This document shows, one piece after another, positions 16,533-26,085 of a stretch of 64,000 bases of DNA. Positions within the stretch are counted from its first letter, which is position 1, and every line of letters starts with the position of its first letter. The stretch lies in assembly GCF_023016805.1 (NCBI RefSeq), contig NZ_JALKCH010000005.1:248001-312000 (forward strand), written 5' to 3'. The notes below the pieces were generated by a model. That model was not told where the DNA came from, searched no databases, and saw only the letters and a list, made by a program, of their open reading frames with translations. Source of the stretch: Ancylobacter crimeensis. GTDB taxonomy: Bacteria > Pseudomonadota > Alphaproteobacteria > Rhizobiales > Xanthobacteraceae. The position numbers and the translations under genes were made by a program.

Positions 16533-17481
16533 AATAGCCGACTGAGCGGTCCACCACGTTCTGCAAGGGTTCGCCCGTCTCGAAGCGGCGGATCTGTTCG
16601 AGAATGGCGCGGAACAGCCGGTCGGGGTCGGGGTCGGCCGCCATGTGGGGCGTCAGCAGCACATTGGGCAGGTCCCAGAGCGGGCTGGATTCGGACAGCG
16701 GCTCGGTCTCGAACACGTCGAGCGAGGCGGCGAGCAAAGTGCCGTCGGTCAGCGCGGCGATGACCTCCGGCTCATTCTGCAGGCCGCCGCGCCCGGCGTT
16801 GATCAGCACCGGCCCGCCGAGCGCGCCGTCGCGGGGGAGCTGACGCAGCAGCTCCGCGTCGATGATGCCGCGCGTCTCCGGCGTCAGCGGAAGCAGCACC
16901 ACGAGAATGTCGGTCTCGGCGAGGAACGCCGGCAATTCGGCCTCGCCGGTGAAGTAGCGAATGCCGGTGAGCTGCTTGGCCGAGCGGCTCCAACCCAAAA
17001 CCGTGAAACCCATCATGACGAGCTTGTGCGCGGCGTCGCGGCCGAGTTCGCCCATGCCCATGATGCCGACCCGCACGGCAGGCGCGGAGGGCTGGTCGTG
17101 CTGATTCCACTGCCGTGCCCGCTGGTCGAGCAGAGCGCGGGGCAGGCGGCGGTGATGGGCCAGCACGTTCAGCACCACATATTCCGACATGCGGATGGTG
17201 AGGTCGGAATCCACCACGCGGACCAGCGGCACCTCGGGCGGCAGGGCCGGATCGGCGATGAGCGAATCGACGCCCGCGCCCAGCGAGAACAGCACCTTCA
17301 GGTTTGGCAGCGCGGCCAGCGTGCCGGGCTCCGGCTTCCAGCCGCAGGCATAGGTGATCTGGGAGAGGTCGCCGGCGTCGGGCCACAGCCGGATGTCCTG
17401 CTCCGGCGCCAGCACGCGGAAGCGTTCCGCCCAGTTCGCGGCATCGAGTCCGGTGGCAGCGACGAGGATGGCGCCGTTCAT
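16531..17481 (-). CDS. ghrA: Glyoxylate/hydroxypyruvate reductase A-like dehydrogenase
   Basis: A 316-aa D-isomer-specific 2-hydroxyacid dehydrogenase. Cofactor motif GMGELGRD, catalytic Arg in NAGRGGLQ, Glu in DVFETEPL and His in TPHMAA are all present. The short N-terminal domain and overall length fit GhrA, which reduces glyoxylate and hydroxypyruvate with NADPH in the cytoplasm. The ATG has GGAGGAG upstream and overlaps the stop of the Nudix gene by 4 bp. It is therefore the last gene of the Yej-type transporter operon, an unusual partner for peptide uptake. Confidence 0.88.
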   Translation of the reverse strand: MNGAILVAATGLDAANWAERFRVLAPEQDIRLWPDAGDLSQITYACGWKPEPGTLAALPNLKVLFSLGAGVDSLIADPALPPEVPLVRVVDSDLTIRMSEYVVLNVLAHHRRLPRALLDQRARQWNQHDQPSAPAVRVGIMGMGELGRDAAHKLVMMGFTVLGWSRSAKQLTGIRYFTGEAELPAFLAETDILVVLLPLTPETRGIIDAELLRQLPRDGALGGPVLINAGRGGLQNEPEVIAALTDGTLLAASLDVFETEPLSESSPLWDLPNVLLTPHMAADPDPDRLFRAILEQIRRFETGEPLQNVVDRSVGY

Positions 17482-18134
17482 GACCGCTCCTCCACAAAGG
17501 CCCGCACGTCCGCCCGCTCGCGATTGAGCGCGAACCATTGCAACGCGGTCATCAGGAAGGAATTACCGATCGTGCCGGCGGCCAGTGCGGCGAGAGCATC
17601 GCCGGTGCGCACCAGAAGGGGGCGAGTGTGCTCCTGTTCGCTTGCCGCGCCCGCCTCGCAGGGTACCGTCGCGGCGTCGACCAGGGCGAGAAAGACATTG
17701 GCGTATTCGTCGGAGCAGCCGGGGGAGGGCATGAAGCGGTAGATCGGCAGGAGGGCGCGGGGGGCGACGCCGATCTCCTCGATACATTCGCGGATCGCCG
17801 CCCGATCCGGCGCCTCGCCGGGCTCGATCCCGCCGGCGACGATCTCGACGCTGCCGCCACGCCCGGTGGCGAGATGCGCAGGCAGGCGGAACTGGCGGAT
17901 CAGCACGAAGCAATCCAGCACCGGGTCGAAGGCCAGAACGGCGGCGACATTGCCCACCCGCAGCACGTCGCGATCATAGGAAACGGGCGTGCCACCCCGT
18001 CCGGCGAGGGTCACGTCGAAGCGGTCATAGGGCCGGAAGCCGTCGCCCAGCAGGCGCGGGCTGGAGAGCTCCACCTCCACCGGCGTATCGGCGATCTGTT
18101 CGGTAAAGCGCGGCATGCCCACCCGTTGATTCAC
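17478..18134 (-). CDS. Nudix hydrolase (ADP-ribose/GDP-mannose pyrophosphatase-like)
   Basis: A 218-aa protein with a Nudix box starting at GGIEPGEAPDRAAIRECIEE, matching the GX5EX7REUXEE pattern. The N-terminal beta region and PSPGCSDEYANVFLA segment resemble NudF/NudK pyrophosphatases, which split nucleoside diphosphate sugars or ADP-ribose. The product is probably a cytoplasmic homodimer. Its start overlaps the stop of the ATPase gene by 4 bp and its stop overlaps the ghrA start by 4 bp, so three consecutive genes are translationally coupled. Confidence 0.88.
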   Translation of the reverse strand: MNQRVGMPRFTEQIADTPVEVELSSPRLLGDGFRPYDRFDVTLAGRGGTPVSYDRDVLRVGNVAAVLAFDPVLDCFVLIRQFRLPAHLATGRGGSVEIVAGGIEPGEAPDRAAIRECIEEIGVAPRALLPIYRFMPSPGCSDEYANVFLALVDAATVPCEAGAASEQEHTRPLLVRTGDALAALAAGTIGNSFLMTALQWFALNRERADVRAFVEERS

Positions 18135-19768
18135 GTCGTGGCCTTTTCGCTGGCGGTATCGAGATTGAAGGCGGCAGCGAACAGCGCCTTGGTATAGGCC
18201 TCGCGCGGATTGCGGAAGATGCTGCGGCTGTCGCCTTCCTCCACCACCTTGCCGCCCCGCATGACGAGGATGCGCGAAGCCAGCGCCGAGACCACGCGCA
18301 GATCGTGGCTGATGAAGAGATAGGTCAGGCCGCGCTGCTTCTGCAGGTCGCGCAGCAGGTCGACGATCTGGGCCTGCACGATCATGTCGAGCGCGCTGGT
18401 CGGCTCGTCCAGCACCACGAAAGACGGCTCCAGCACGATGGCGCGGGCGATCGAGACGCGCTGGCGCTGGCCGCCGGAGAATTCGTGCGGGTAGCGGTGC
18501 CGGGTTTCGGGGTCGAGACCGACATCGCGCAGGGCGGCGATCACCTTCGCCTCGCGCTCGGCCTCGGAAAGCTTCGGCATGTGGACGCGCAGGCCCTCGC
18601 CGACGATGTCCGCCACCGACATGCGCGGGGAGAGCGAGCCGAACGGATCCTGGAACACCACCTGCATCGCGTTGCGGCGCGGGCGCATCGCCTTGAAGCC
18701 GAGGGCGTCGATCGGCTGGCCCATGAAGACGATGGGGCCGCGCGAGGAGATCAGCCGCAGCAGCGCGAGGCCGAGCGTGGTCTTGCCCGATCCGCTCTCG
18801 CCGACCACGCCCAGCGTCTCGCCGCGGTGGATGGCGAGGGACACGCCGTCCACCGCCTTCACATGGCCGACCGTGCGCCGCAGCACGCCGCGCTTGATCG
18901 GAAACCAGACCTTGAGGTCCTTCGTCTCCATGATGAGCGGGGCGTCGGGCTGGCTCGGCGCCGGTTCGCCCTTGGGCTGGGCGGCGATCAGGGCGCGCGT
19001 ATAGGGGTGCTGAGGGGCGCCGAACACGTCGCGCACGGAGCCGTGCTCGACGATGCGCCCGCTCTTCATCACGCAGACCCGGTCGGCGATTTTTTGCACG
19101 ATGCCGAGGTCATGGGTGATGAACAGCATGGTCATGCCGAGGCGGGTCTGCAGGTCCTTCAGCAGCTTCAGGATCTGCGCCTGAACCGTCACGTCGAGCG
19201 CGGTGGTCGGCTCGTCGGCGATCAGGAGCCTGGGCTCGTTGGCGAGGGCCATGGCGATCATCACGCGCTGGCGCTGGCCGCCGGAGAGCTGGTGCGGATA
19301 GGAGCCGAGCCGCGTCTCGGGCTCCGGGATGCCGACCTCGGTGAGCAGTTCGATCACCCGCTTGCGGGCCGCCGCCCCGCGCAGGCGGCCATGGAGCTCC
19401 AGGATCTCGACGATCTGGTGCTCAACGGTGTGCAGCGGGTTCAGCGAACTCATGGGTTCCTGAAACACCATGGTGATGTCGTTGCCGCGCACCGAACGGA
19501 TCTCCCGCTCGCTCATGGCGAGCAGGTCCTTGCCTTCAAACAGCACTTGCCCGGACGGATGCGAGGCGGCCGGATATTGCAGCAGCTTGAGGATGGAGAG
19601 CGCCGTCACCGACTTGCCGGATCCGCTTTCCCCCACCAGCGCCAGCGTCTCGCCGCGTTGAATGTCGAACGACACATGATCGACCGCCAGCGCCGTCGAT
19701 CCCTCGCGGGCGAAGGCGACGGACAGGTCGCGGACGGAGAGCAGGGGGGCTGTCGTCGGTTCTGTCAT
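18131..19768 (-). CDS. yejF: Dipeptide/oligopeptide ABC transporter, double ATP-binding protein (YejF-like)
   Basis: A 545-aa protein with two complete ABC domains in one chain. Domain 1: Walker [11 protein letters not shown], signature [12 protein letters not shown], Walker [13 protein letters not shown]. Domain 2: Walker [12 protein letters not shown], signature [12 protein letters not shown], Walker [13 protein letters not shown]. Each is followed by the oligopeptide-type C-terminal extension. This is the YejF layout, where a single protein powers YejB/YejE; Yej systems import oligopeptides and, in E. coli, microcin C. The ATG at 19768 has AAGGA just upstream. The open frame beyond it overlaps the permease gene and is not coding. 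Confidence 0.95.
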   Translation of the reverse strand: MTEPTTAPLLSVRDLSVAFAREGSTALAVDHVSFDIQRGETLALVGESGSGKSVTALSILKLLQYPAASHPSGQVLFEGKDLLAMSEREIRSVRGNDITMVFQEPMSSLNPLHTVEHQIVEILELHGRLRGAAARKRVIELLTEVGIPEPETRLGSYPHQLSGGQRQRVMIAMALANEPRLLIADEPTTALDVTVQAQILKLLKDLQTRLGMTMLFITHDLGIVQKIADRVCVMKSGRIVEHGSVRDVFGAPQHPYTRALIAAQPKGEPAPSQPDAPLIMETKDLKVWFPIKRGVLRRTVGHVKAVDGVSLAIHRGETLGVVGESGSGKTTLGLALLRLISSRGPIVFMGQPIDALGFKAMRPRRNAMQVVFQDPFGSLSPRMSVADIVGEGLRVHMPKLSEAEREAKVIAALRDVGLDPETRHRYPHEFSGGQRQRVSIARAIVLEPSFVVLDEPTSALDMIVQAQIVDLLRDLQKQRGLTYLFISHDLRVVSALASRILVMRGGKVVEEGDSRSIFRNPREAYTKALFAAAFNLDTASEKATT

Positions 19769-19769
19769 C

Positions 19770-19801
19770 GGTTCCTTCACCGGCACAGGTTCCTTCACCG
19801 G
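19770..19801 (-). repeat. Tandem duplication around the ATPase ribosome binding site
   Basis: The 14-bp sequence GGTTCCTTCACCGG occurs twice with an 18-bp period (19770-19783 and 19788-19801). On the coding strand each copy carries GTGAAGGAACC. The copy next to the start supplies the ATPase ribosome binding site; the other spans the stop codon of the upstream permease. The second ribosome-binding-like sequence has no start codon after it. Confidence 0.8.
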
Positions 19802-20961
19802 AAGGTCTTCCGCGGGTCGAAGGCGTCGCGCACGCCTTCGCCGATGAAGATCAGCAGGCTCAGCATGAAGGCCACCGTGAAGAAGCCGGTGAGGCCGAGC
19901 CAGGGGGCCTGCACATTCGCCTTGCCCTGCGCCAGCAATTCGCCGAGCGAGGGCGAGCCGGGGGGCAGGCCGAAGCCGAGGAAGTCCAGCGCCGTCAGCG
20001 TCATCACCGAGGACGAGACGATGAAGGGCAGCATGGTGAGCGTCGCCACCATCGCGTTGGGCAGCAGGTGCCGGGCCATGATGACCGGGTTCGAGACGCC
20101 GAGCGCGCGGGCCGCCTGCACATATTCGAAATTGCGCCCGCGCAGGAATTCGGCCCGCACCAGTCCGACGAGAGCCACCCATTCAAACAAAAGCAGGATG
20201 CCGAGCAGCACCCAGAAGCCGGGCACCAGCACGGAGGAGATGATCAGCAGCAGATAGAGCGAGGGGATCGCGGTCCAGATCTCGATGAATCGCTGGAACA
20301 GGAGGTCGGTCCAGCCGCCGAAATAGCCCTGGATCGCGCCGGCCGTGACGCCGACCACCGAGGAGATGATGGTGAGCGTCAGGCCGAACAGCACCGAGAT
20401 GCGGAAGCCGTAGATCAGCCGGGCCAGCACGTCGCGGCCTTGGTCGTCGGTGCCAAGCCAGTTCCATTCCAGGGCGTCGCACGGATTGCCGCTGCCGGCG
20501 AATCCCTTCTTCTCCGCCACCGGCCGGCACTGGTCGGCGCTCAGCATCCAGGTCGGCGGCGAAGGCGCCGGCGTCGGCAGGTCGAGATTATGGGTGTCGT
20601 AGCTGTAGCGGATCGGCGGCCACACCATGTAGCCGCCCTTCTCCGCGATCAGCTTCTGCAGATAGGGGTCGCGATAATCCGCCTCGGTCTCGAAATCGCC
20701 CCCGAAGGTGGTCTCCGCGTAGTGGCGCAGCGCCGGCACGTAATAGGCGCCGTCATATTTGACGAGGAACGGCTTGTCGTTGGCGATGAACTCCGCGAAC
20801 AGGCTGGCGATGAACAGCACCAGGAAGATCCAGAAGCTCCACCAGCCGCGCCGGTTACGGCGGAAATTGGCGAGCCGGCGCTGGTTGATCGGCGAGAGCC
20901 GGCCCGGTCGCGGGGCGGGCGGCAGCGTCGCGGTGGCTTCGACCGGCACGGTCGCGTCCAT
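19795..20961 (-). CDS. yejE: Oligopeptide ABC transporter permease (YejE-like)
   Basis: A 388-aa inner-membrane permease of the DppC/OppC class. TM1 lies near WWSFWIFLVLFIASLFAEF. A long periplasmic stretch follows (about 65-175) with YMVWPPIRYSYDTHN, typical of YejE, then the five-helix core and the EAA-loop region AARALGVSNPVIMARHLLPN that contacts the ATPase. It forms the channel with YejB. The ATG directly abuts the stop of yejB, with no spacer. TGGGLG-type spacing to the ATPase gene is 26 bases. Confidence 0.93.
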   Translation of the reverse strand: MDATVPVEATATLPPAPRPGRLSPINQRRLANFRRNRRGWWSFWIFLVLFIASLFAEFIANDKPFLVKYDGAYYVPALRHYAETTFGGDFETEADYRDPYLQKLIAEKGGYMVWPPIRYSYDTHNLDLPTPAPSPPTWMLSADQCRPVAEKKGFAGSGNPCDALEWNWLGTDDQGRDVLARLIYGFRISVLFGLTLTIISSVVGVTAGAIQGYFGGWTDLLFQRFIEIWTAIPSLYLLLIISSVLVPGFWVLLGILLLFEWVALVGLVRAEFLRGRNFEYVQAARALGVSNPVIMARHLLPNAMVATLTMLPFIVSSSVMTLTALDFLGFGLPPGSPSLGELLAQGKANVQAPWLGLTGFFTVAFMLSLLIFIGEGVRDAFDPRKTFR

Positions 20962-22068
20962 TCAGACCTCCCGCGTCTCGAAGTCGATGCGCGGATCGAC
21001 CCAGGTGTAGGTCAGGTCCGAGATGAGCCCGACCACGAGGCCGAGCAGCGAGAAGATGTAGAGCGTGGCGAACACCACCGGATAATCGCGGTTCAGCACG
21101 CTCTCGAAACCGAGCAGGCCGAGCCCGTCCAGCGAGAAGATGGTTTCGATCAGCAGCGAGGAGGTGAAGAAGGCCGAGACGAAGGCGCCCGGAAAGCCGG
21201 CGATGACGATGAGCATCGCATTGCGGAACACATGGCCATAGAGCACCCGTCGCTCCGACAGGCCCTTCATCCGCGCGGTGACGACATATTGCTTGCGGAT
21301 CTCGTCGAGGAACGAGTTCTTGGTCAGCAGCGCGGTGGTGGCGAAGGCGCCGAGCGCCATGGAGACGATCGGCAGCACGAGGTGCCAGAAATAGTCGACG
21401 ATCTTGCCGCCGAGCGAGAGTTGGTCCCAATTGTCGGAGGTGAGGCCGCGCAGCGGGAACAGCGAGAAGAACGAGCCTCCGGCGAACAGCACGATCAGCA
21501 GGATCGCGAACAGGAAGCTCGGCACCGCATAGCCTATGATGATGATGCCCGAGGTCCAGATGTCGAAGCGCGAGCCGTCGCGCACTGCCTTGGCGATGCC
21601 GAGCGGGATCGAGATCGAATAGCTCAGCAGCATCATCCACAGGCCGAGCGAGATCGAAACCGGCATCTTCTCCTTGATGAGGTCGATGACCGAGATGTCG
21701 CGGAAATAGGACCGGCCGAAGTCGAAGCGGATGTAGTTCCACAGCATCAGGCCGAAGCGCTCATAGGCCGGCTTGTCGAAGCCGAACTGCTTCTCCAGCT
21801 CGCGGATGAAATCCGGGTTCAGACCCTGCGCGCCGCGATATTTCGATGAGACCGGATCGCCCGAGGGCGCGCCCTGACGGGAGGCGCCGAAATCCCCGCC
21901 CTGTCCGGAAATACGCGCCGTGGCATCCGAACCCTCGCCGGTGAGCTGGGCGATGACGCGCTCCACCGGCCCGCCGGGGGCGAACTGCACCACGATGAAC
22001 GACACCAGCATGATCCCGATGATGGTCGGGATCATCAGGGCGATGCGGCGGACGATGTAAGCGAGCAT
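20962..22068 (-). CDS. yejB: Oligopeptide ABC transporter permease (YejB-like)
   Basis: A 368-aa inner-membrane permease of the DppB/OppB class. It begins MLAYIVRRIALMIPTIIGIM, the usual N-terminal helix, followed by APGGPVERV and a periplasmic insert (about 40-110) rich in Gly/Ser. The EAA-loop region is near ARMKGLSERRVLYGHVFRNA. Length and insert match YejB. The start at 22068 is chosen because the first helix is then at the N-terminus; the frame remains open another 450 bases upstream without any family similarity. The gap to the upstream binding-protein gene is 88 bp. Confidence 0.93.
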   Translation of the reverse strand: MLAYIVRRIALMIPTIIGIMLVSFIVVQFAPGGPVERVIAQLTGEGSDATARISGQGGDFGASRQGAPSGDPVSSKYRGAQGLNPDFIRELEKQFGFDKPAYERFGLMLWNYIRFDFGRSYFRDISVIDLIKEKMPVSISLGLWMMLLSYSISIPLGIAKAVRDGSRFDIWTSGIIIIGYAVPSFLFAILLIVLFAGGSFFSLFPLRGLTSDNWDQLSLGGKIVDYFWHLVLPIVSMALGAFATTALLTKNSFLDEIRKQYVVTARMKGLSERRVLYGHVFRNAMLIVIAGFPGAFVSAFFTSSLLIETIFSLDGLGLLGFESVLNRDYPVVFATLYIFSLLGLVVGLISDLTYTWVDPRIDFETREV

Positions 22069-22156
22069 GCGGTTGGGGCATCCTGCCGGGGGACGTACAA
22101 AGGTGGCGGGGCGATCCGGCGCCGTCAATCGCCGGAAGCCCCGGCGCGGCGCGTCG

Positions 22157-24103
22157 TCAACCGGGCGGCGGAGTGTCGGGCGCGGAGGCGGGCGGTGGCT
22201 CGGGTTCCGGCTCGGGCGCGTCGGGCTTCGCCCACCATGAGGAGGGGATGGCGCGGTCATAGCGGGGCGCCGGCTTGTCGGGCCGGGCGAACACGTTCCA
22301 ATAGGCGATGCGGTGCTGGCCGCTATACCATTGCGGCACCCAGTAGCGTCCGGCGCGCAGGAGGCGGTCGAGCGCGCGGCAGGCGGAGCGCAGCTCGTCG
22401 CGGCTGCGGGCGGCGATGACGGTTTCCACCAGCGCGTCCACCGCAGGGCTCGCAATGCCGGAGAGGTTGTTCGAGCCCGGCGTTGCCGCCGCCCGCGAGC
22501 CGAAGAAGGCACGCAGCGCCTCACCCGGCAAGGTGGAGACGGAAAAGCGGCGCACCGTGGCGTCGAAGTCGAACTCCTTCAGCCGCTGCTGGTACTGCGC
22601 CGGATCGACCACCCGGAACGAGGCGGCGATGCCGAGCGTGCCGAGATTCTTGATGAAGGGTGCGGTGTGGCGTTCCAGCGAGCCCTCGTCATCGAGGAAT
22701 TCGAGGGTGAAGGGCTGCCCCTTGTCATTGGCGAGGCGACCGTCCCGGATGCTCCAGCCGGCCTCGCGTAGCAATTGCACGGCGTGGCGCAGCAGCGCAC
22801 GGTCCTGCCCGGAGCCATCCGAGACCGGGGGCGACCAGGGCTCGCCCTTCAGCTCGTCATACACTTCCGGCGGCACCTTCCCCTTGACGGTCTCGATCAG
22901 CGCCAGCTCGTCCGGCCCGGCCGGGCCCTCGGCCTTCAGTTCGGAGTTCTCGAAGAAGGAGGTGGTCCGCTCATACAGGCCGAACATCAGGTTGCGGTTG
23001 GTCCACTCGAAGTCGAAGGCATAGGACAGCGCCTCGCGCACCCGGCGATCGGAAAATTGCGGGCGGCGCAGATTGAGGAACCAGCCCTGCGCGCCGGAGG
23101 GCGTCTGGTCGGGCAGGCTCTCGCGCTTCACCCGCCCGTCCTTGAAGGCGGGGAAATCATACCCCGTGGCCCAGGTACGGGAGGTGAATTCCTGCCGGAA
23201 CAGGTAGGACTTCGCCTTGAAGGCCTCGAAGCCGATGTCGCGGTCGCGGAAATATTCGAAGCGCAGCACGTCGAAATTGTTGATGCCGCGATTGACCGGC
23301 AGGTCGCGCCCCCAATAGTCCGCCACCCGTTCATAGGCGATGAAGCGCCCGGCCTCGAACCGGCCGATGCGATAGGGGCCCGAGCCGAGCGGGGGCTCCA
23401 TGGTTGTCTGGTCGAAGGGCCGGCCGGCGTAATAGGCCTTCGAGAACACCGGCAGCGTCGCCACGTAGAGCGGCACGTCGCGCGCCCGCTTGGCGGCGAA
23501 GCGGATGGCGAGCGCATCCTCGCCCTCGGCCGCCACGCTGGTCATGTCGCGCAATTGCTGGGCGATGATGGGGTGACCCTTCAGCTTCAGCATCAGCAGC
23601 GAGAAGGCGACGTCGGCGCTGGTGAGACGCGAGCCGTCATGGAACCGCGCCTCGGGACGTAGGCGGAAGCGGTAGAGCGTGCCGTCGGCCGAGACCGCGA
23701 CCGAGCGGGCCAGCAGCCCGTAGACGGCATCCGGTTCGTCGAACGCCCGTACCATCAGGCTGTCGAAGATCAGGTCGAGCCCCTGCGCCCCGTCGCCCTT
23801 CAATATGTAGCCGTTCAGCGAATTGAAGGTGTTGAAGGACTGGTTGTAGGCGGCGGTCGGACCGATCTGCGAGAAGGTGCCGCCCTTCGGCGCATCCGGG
23901 CTCACATAGTCGAAGGCGGGGAAGTCCGGGGCGTATTTCAGGTCGCCGAAGGCCGAGAGGCCGTGCAGCTCCGGCCCGGTCTCGGTGGTCTGGGCATGGG
24001 CGCCGGCGGGCAGCAGGCCGGTAAGCGCCAGCGCCCCGCCGGCCTTGAGCGCGGCGCGGCGGGTAAGGCCCGGCAGCGCCGGGAGCGGGGAGCCACGGTC
24101 CAT
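22157..24103 (-). CDS. ABC transporter solute-binding protein, family 5 (second YejA-like)
   Basis: A 648-aa periplasmic binding protein of the oligopeptide (SBP_bac_5) class. The N-terminus LTRRAALKAGGALALTGL contains twin arginines, suggesting Tat export, with cleavage after AHAQ. The core has FDYVSPDAPKGGTFSQIG and the RFHDGSRLTSADVAFSL segment that marks family 5. A Pro/Glu-rich tail closes the protein. It should deliver peptides to YejBE. It lies 11 bases after another binding protein of the same family, which has a Sec-type signal instead. GAGGAAG precedes the ATG. Confidence 0.92.
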   Translation of the reverse strand: MDRGSPLPALPGLTRRAALKAGGALALTGLLPAGAHAQTTETGPELHGLSAFGDLKYAPDFPAFDYVSPDAPKGGTFSQIGPTAAYNQSFNTFNSLNGYILKGDGAQGLDLIFDSLMVRAFDEPDAVYGLLARSVAVSADGTLYRFRLRPEARFHDGSRLTSADVAFSLLMLKLKGHPIIAQQLRDMTSVAAEGEDALAIRFAAKRARDVPLYVATLPVFSKAYYAGRPFDQTTMEPPLGSGPYRIGRFEAGRFIAYERVADYWGRDLPVNRGINNFDVLRFEYFRDRDIGFEAFKAKSYLFRQEFTSRTWATGYDFPAFKDGRVKRESLPDQTPSGAQGWFLNLRRPQFSDRRVREALSYAFDFEWTNRNLMFGLYERTTSFFENSELKAEGPAGPDELALIETVKGKVPPEVYDELKGEPWSPPVSDGSGQDRALLRHAVQLLREAGWSIRDGRLANDKGQPFTLEFLDDEGSLERHTAPFIKNLGTLGIAASFRVVDPAQYQQRLKEFDFDATVRRFSVSTLPGEALRAFFGSRAAATPGSNNLSGIASPAVDALVETVIAARSRDELRSACRALDRLLRAGRYWVPQWYSGQHRIAYWNVFARPDKPAPRYDRAIPSSWWAKPDAPEPEPEPPPASAPDTPPPG

Positions 24104-24114
24104 CGGTCGCTTCC

Positions 24115-26085
24115 TCACGGCCGGCCGGTGGCAGCGGCCTTGTCCTTGTCCCACCACCATATGGTGGGGAAGGCGAAGGAATATTCCGGCAGCTTCTCGG
24201 GGTGGCCGAAGCGGTTCCAGCGCGCCGTGCGGTAGAATGGGTAATTCCAGGTCGGCACCACATAGTCATGGGCCAGCAGCACCCGGTCGAGGGCATGGGT
24301 GGCGGCGACGAGATCGTCGCGGTTATGCGCGTAGATCACCTTCTCGATCAGCGCGTCGATACCGGGATCCTTGATGCCGGCATAATTGGCCGAACCCTCG
24401 CGGTCGGCTGCCGCCGAGCCCCAGAAGTCGCGCTGCTCGTTGCCCGGGGAGAGCGACTGCCCCCAGCCGGCGATGATCATGTCGAAGTCGCGGGCGCGCA
24501 GGCGGTTGATGTATTGCGAGGAATCCACCACCCGCACATTCACCGTGATGCCAAGCCGCTCCAGCGTCGGCTTGTAGAACAGGGCCACGCGCTCGAAGGC
24601 GGGGTTGGCGAGCAGGATCTCGATGATGAAGGGCTTGCCGTCCGGCCCCACCAGCTTGCCGCCCTTCACCTCATAGCCGGCTTCCTTCAGCAGCCGCGCC
24701 GCCTCGCGCAGATTGGTGCGGCGCACATCGTCTCCGCCCTCCGGCGGGTTGGCATAGGGGGCGGTGAACACGCTGTCCGGGATCTGGTCCTTGACCGATT
24801 GCAGGATCTCCAGCTCGCGGCCCTGCGGCAGGCCGGAGGAGGCGAGCTCGGTGTTCTGGAAGAAGCTCGAGGTGCGCTTGTACTGGCCGTAGAACAGGGT
24901 GCGGTTCATGCCGTCGAAATCGAGCGCGGCATTCAGTGCCCGGCGCACCCGCTGGTCCTGGAACTTGGCGCGGCGCAGGTTCGGCACGAAGGCCTGCATC
25001 TGGCCGGAGGCGCGGTCGGGGAATTCCTCCAGCACCACCTTGCCCTGCTTCACCGCCGGAAAATCATAGGCCGTGGCCCAGTTCTTGGCGGAGGTTTCCA
25101 TGCGGAAGTCGAACTGGTCGCCCTTGAAGGCCTCCAGCTCCACGGTGTCGTCGCGGAAATATTCGTAGCGGATCTCGTCGAGATTGTCGGTCCCGACATT
25201 CACCGGCAGGTCCTTGCCCCAATAGTCGGGCACCCGTTCGAAGGCTATGGAGCGGCCCGGCACCACCTGCTTCACCTTGTAGGCGCCCGAGCCGAGCGGG
25301 ATTTCGAGCGTGCCCTGGCTGATGTCGCGCGGCTTGCCGTCGGCGCCGTTCGCGGTCCACCAGTGCTTGGGCATGATGCGGAGCTGGCCGACGATCTGCG
25401 GCAATTCGCGATTGCCGGCCTGGTCGAAGGTGAAGGTCACCTCGCGCTCGCCGGTCTTCTCCACGCCTTTGACGTGGCTGTAATAGAAGCCCTGGCGCGG
25501 GTTGTTCTTCGTCACTGCCTCGAAGGACCACATGACGTCTTCCGGCGTGATCGGGGTGCCGTCATGCCATTTGGCCTCGGGACGCAGCCGGTAGGTCACC
25601 GAGGAGAAATCGGCTGGAAAGCTCACGGATTCGGCGATGAGGCCATATTCGGTGGCCACCTCGTCGGCGGCGGGGGTCATCAGCGAATCATAGATCAGCG
25701 ACATTCCGTCCGCCGGATTGCCGCGCGGCAGGATGTCGTTCAGCGTGTCGAAGGTGCCGTCGGCGGCAAGGCGGAGCAGCCCGCCCTTGGGCGCGTCCGG
25801 GTTCACATAGTCGAAGCGCTTGAAGTCGGCCGGATATTTCGGCTTGCCCAGCAGGGCGAGGCCGTGGCGCCACTGCCGCTCCTGCGATGTCCCGGTCGTG
25901 GCTGCGGAGGGCGCCGGCATTTCCGCGGGCGGCGCCTGCGGGCTGGCGGCGTTCGGAACGGGCTCGGCGCTGCCGGCCGGCGCGCTTTGGGCCAGCGCAG
26001 GATGGGAGAACGGTATCGGCAGCGCCAGCAACGTCGTCAGCACGGATGCGGTGAAGATCCGGGTTGCGGTGTGGCTCATCGTCAT
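24115..26085 (-). CDS. ABC transporter solute-binding protein, family 5 (first YejA-like)
   Basis: A 656-aa periplasmic binding protein paralogous to the next gene. The signal is Sec type (RIFTASVLTTLLALPIPFSHPALAQ), followed by a low-complexity Pro/Ala linker to about residue 65. Core motifs FDYVNPDAPKGGLLRLA and KWHDGTPITPEDVMWSF match its neighbour closely in order and spacing. It is the first gene of the leftward operon: two binding proteins, YejB, YejE, YejF, Nudix, GhrA. The two binding proteins could differ in ligand or one could be auxiliary. AAGGA lies about 8 bases before the ATG at 26085. Confidence 0.92.
   Translation of the reverse strand: MTMSHTATRIFTASVLTTLLALPIPFSHPALAQSAPAGSAEPVPNAASPQAPPAEMPAPSAATTGTSQERQWRHGLALLGKPKYPADFKRFDYVNPDAPKGGLLRLAADGTFDTLNDILPRGNPADGMSLIYDSLMTPAADEVATEYGLIAESVSFPADFSSVTYRLRPEAKWHDGTPITPEDVMWSFEAVTKNNPRQGFYYSHVKGVEKTGEREVTFTFDQAGNRELPQIVGQLRIMPKHWWTANGADGKPRDISQGTLEIPLGSGAYKVKQVVPGRSIAFERVPDYWGKDLPVNVGTDNLDEIRYEYFRDDTVELEAFKGDQFDFRMETSAKNWATAYDFPAVKQGKVVLEEFPDRASGQMQAFVPNLRRAKFQDQRVRRALNAALDFDGMNRTLFYGQYKRTSSFFQNTELASSGLPQGRELEILQSVKDQIPDSVFTAPYANPPEGGDDVRRTNLREAARLLKEAGYEVKGGKLVGPDGKPFIIEILLANPAFERVALFYKPTLERLGITVNVRVVDSSQYINRLRARDFDMIIAGWGQSLSPGNEQRDFWGSAAADREGSANYAGIKDPGIDALIEKVIYAHNRDDLVAATHALDRVLLAHDYVVPTWNYPFYRTARWNRFGHPEKLPEYSFAFPTIWWWDKDKAAATGRP

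Noticed and set aside
18305-20257. 650-aa open frame on the + strand opposite the Yej ATPase and permease
   Set aside because: It is a shadow of the real genes in high-GC DNA, rich in His/Asp/Gln/Arg as antisense frames here usually are, with no recognisable domain.
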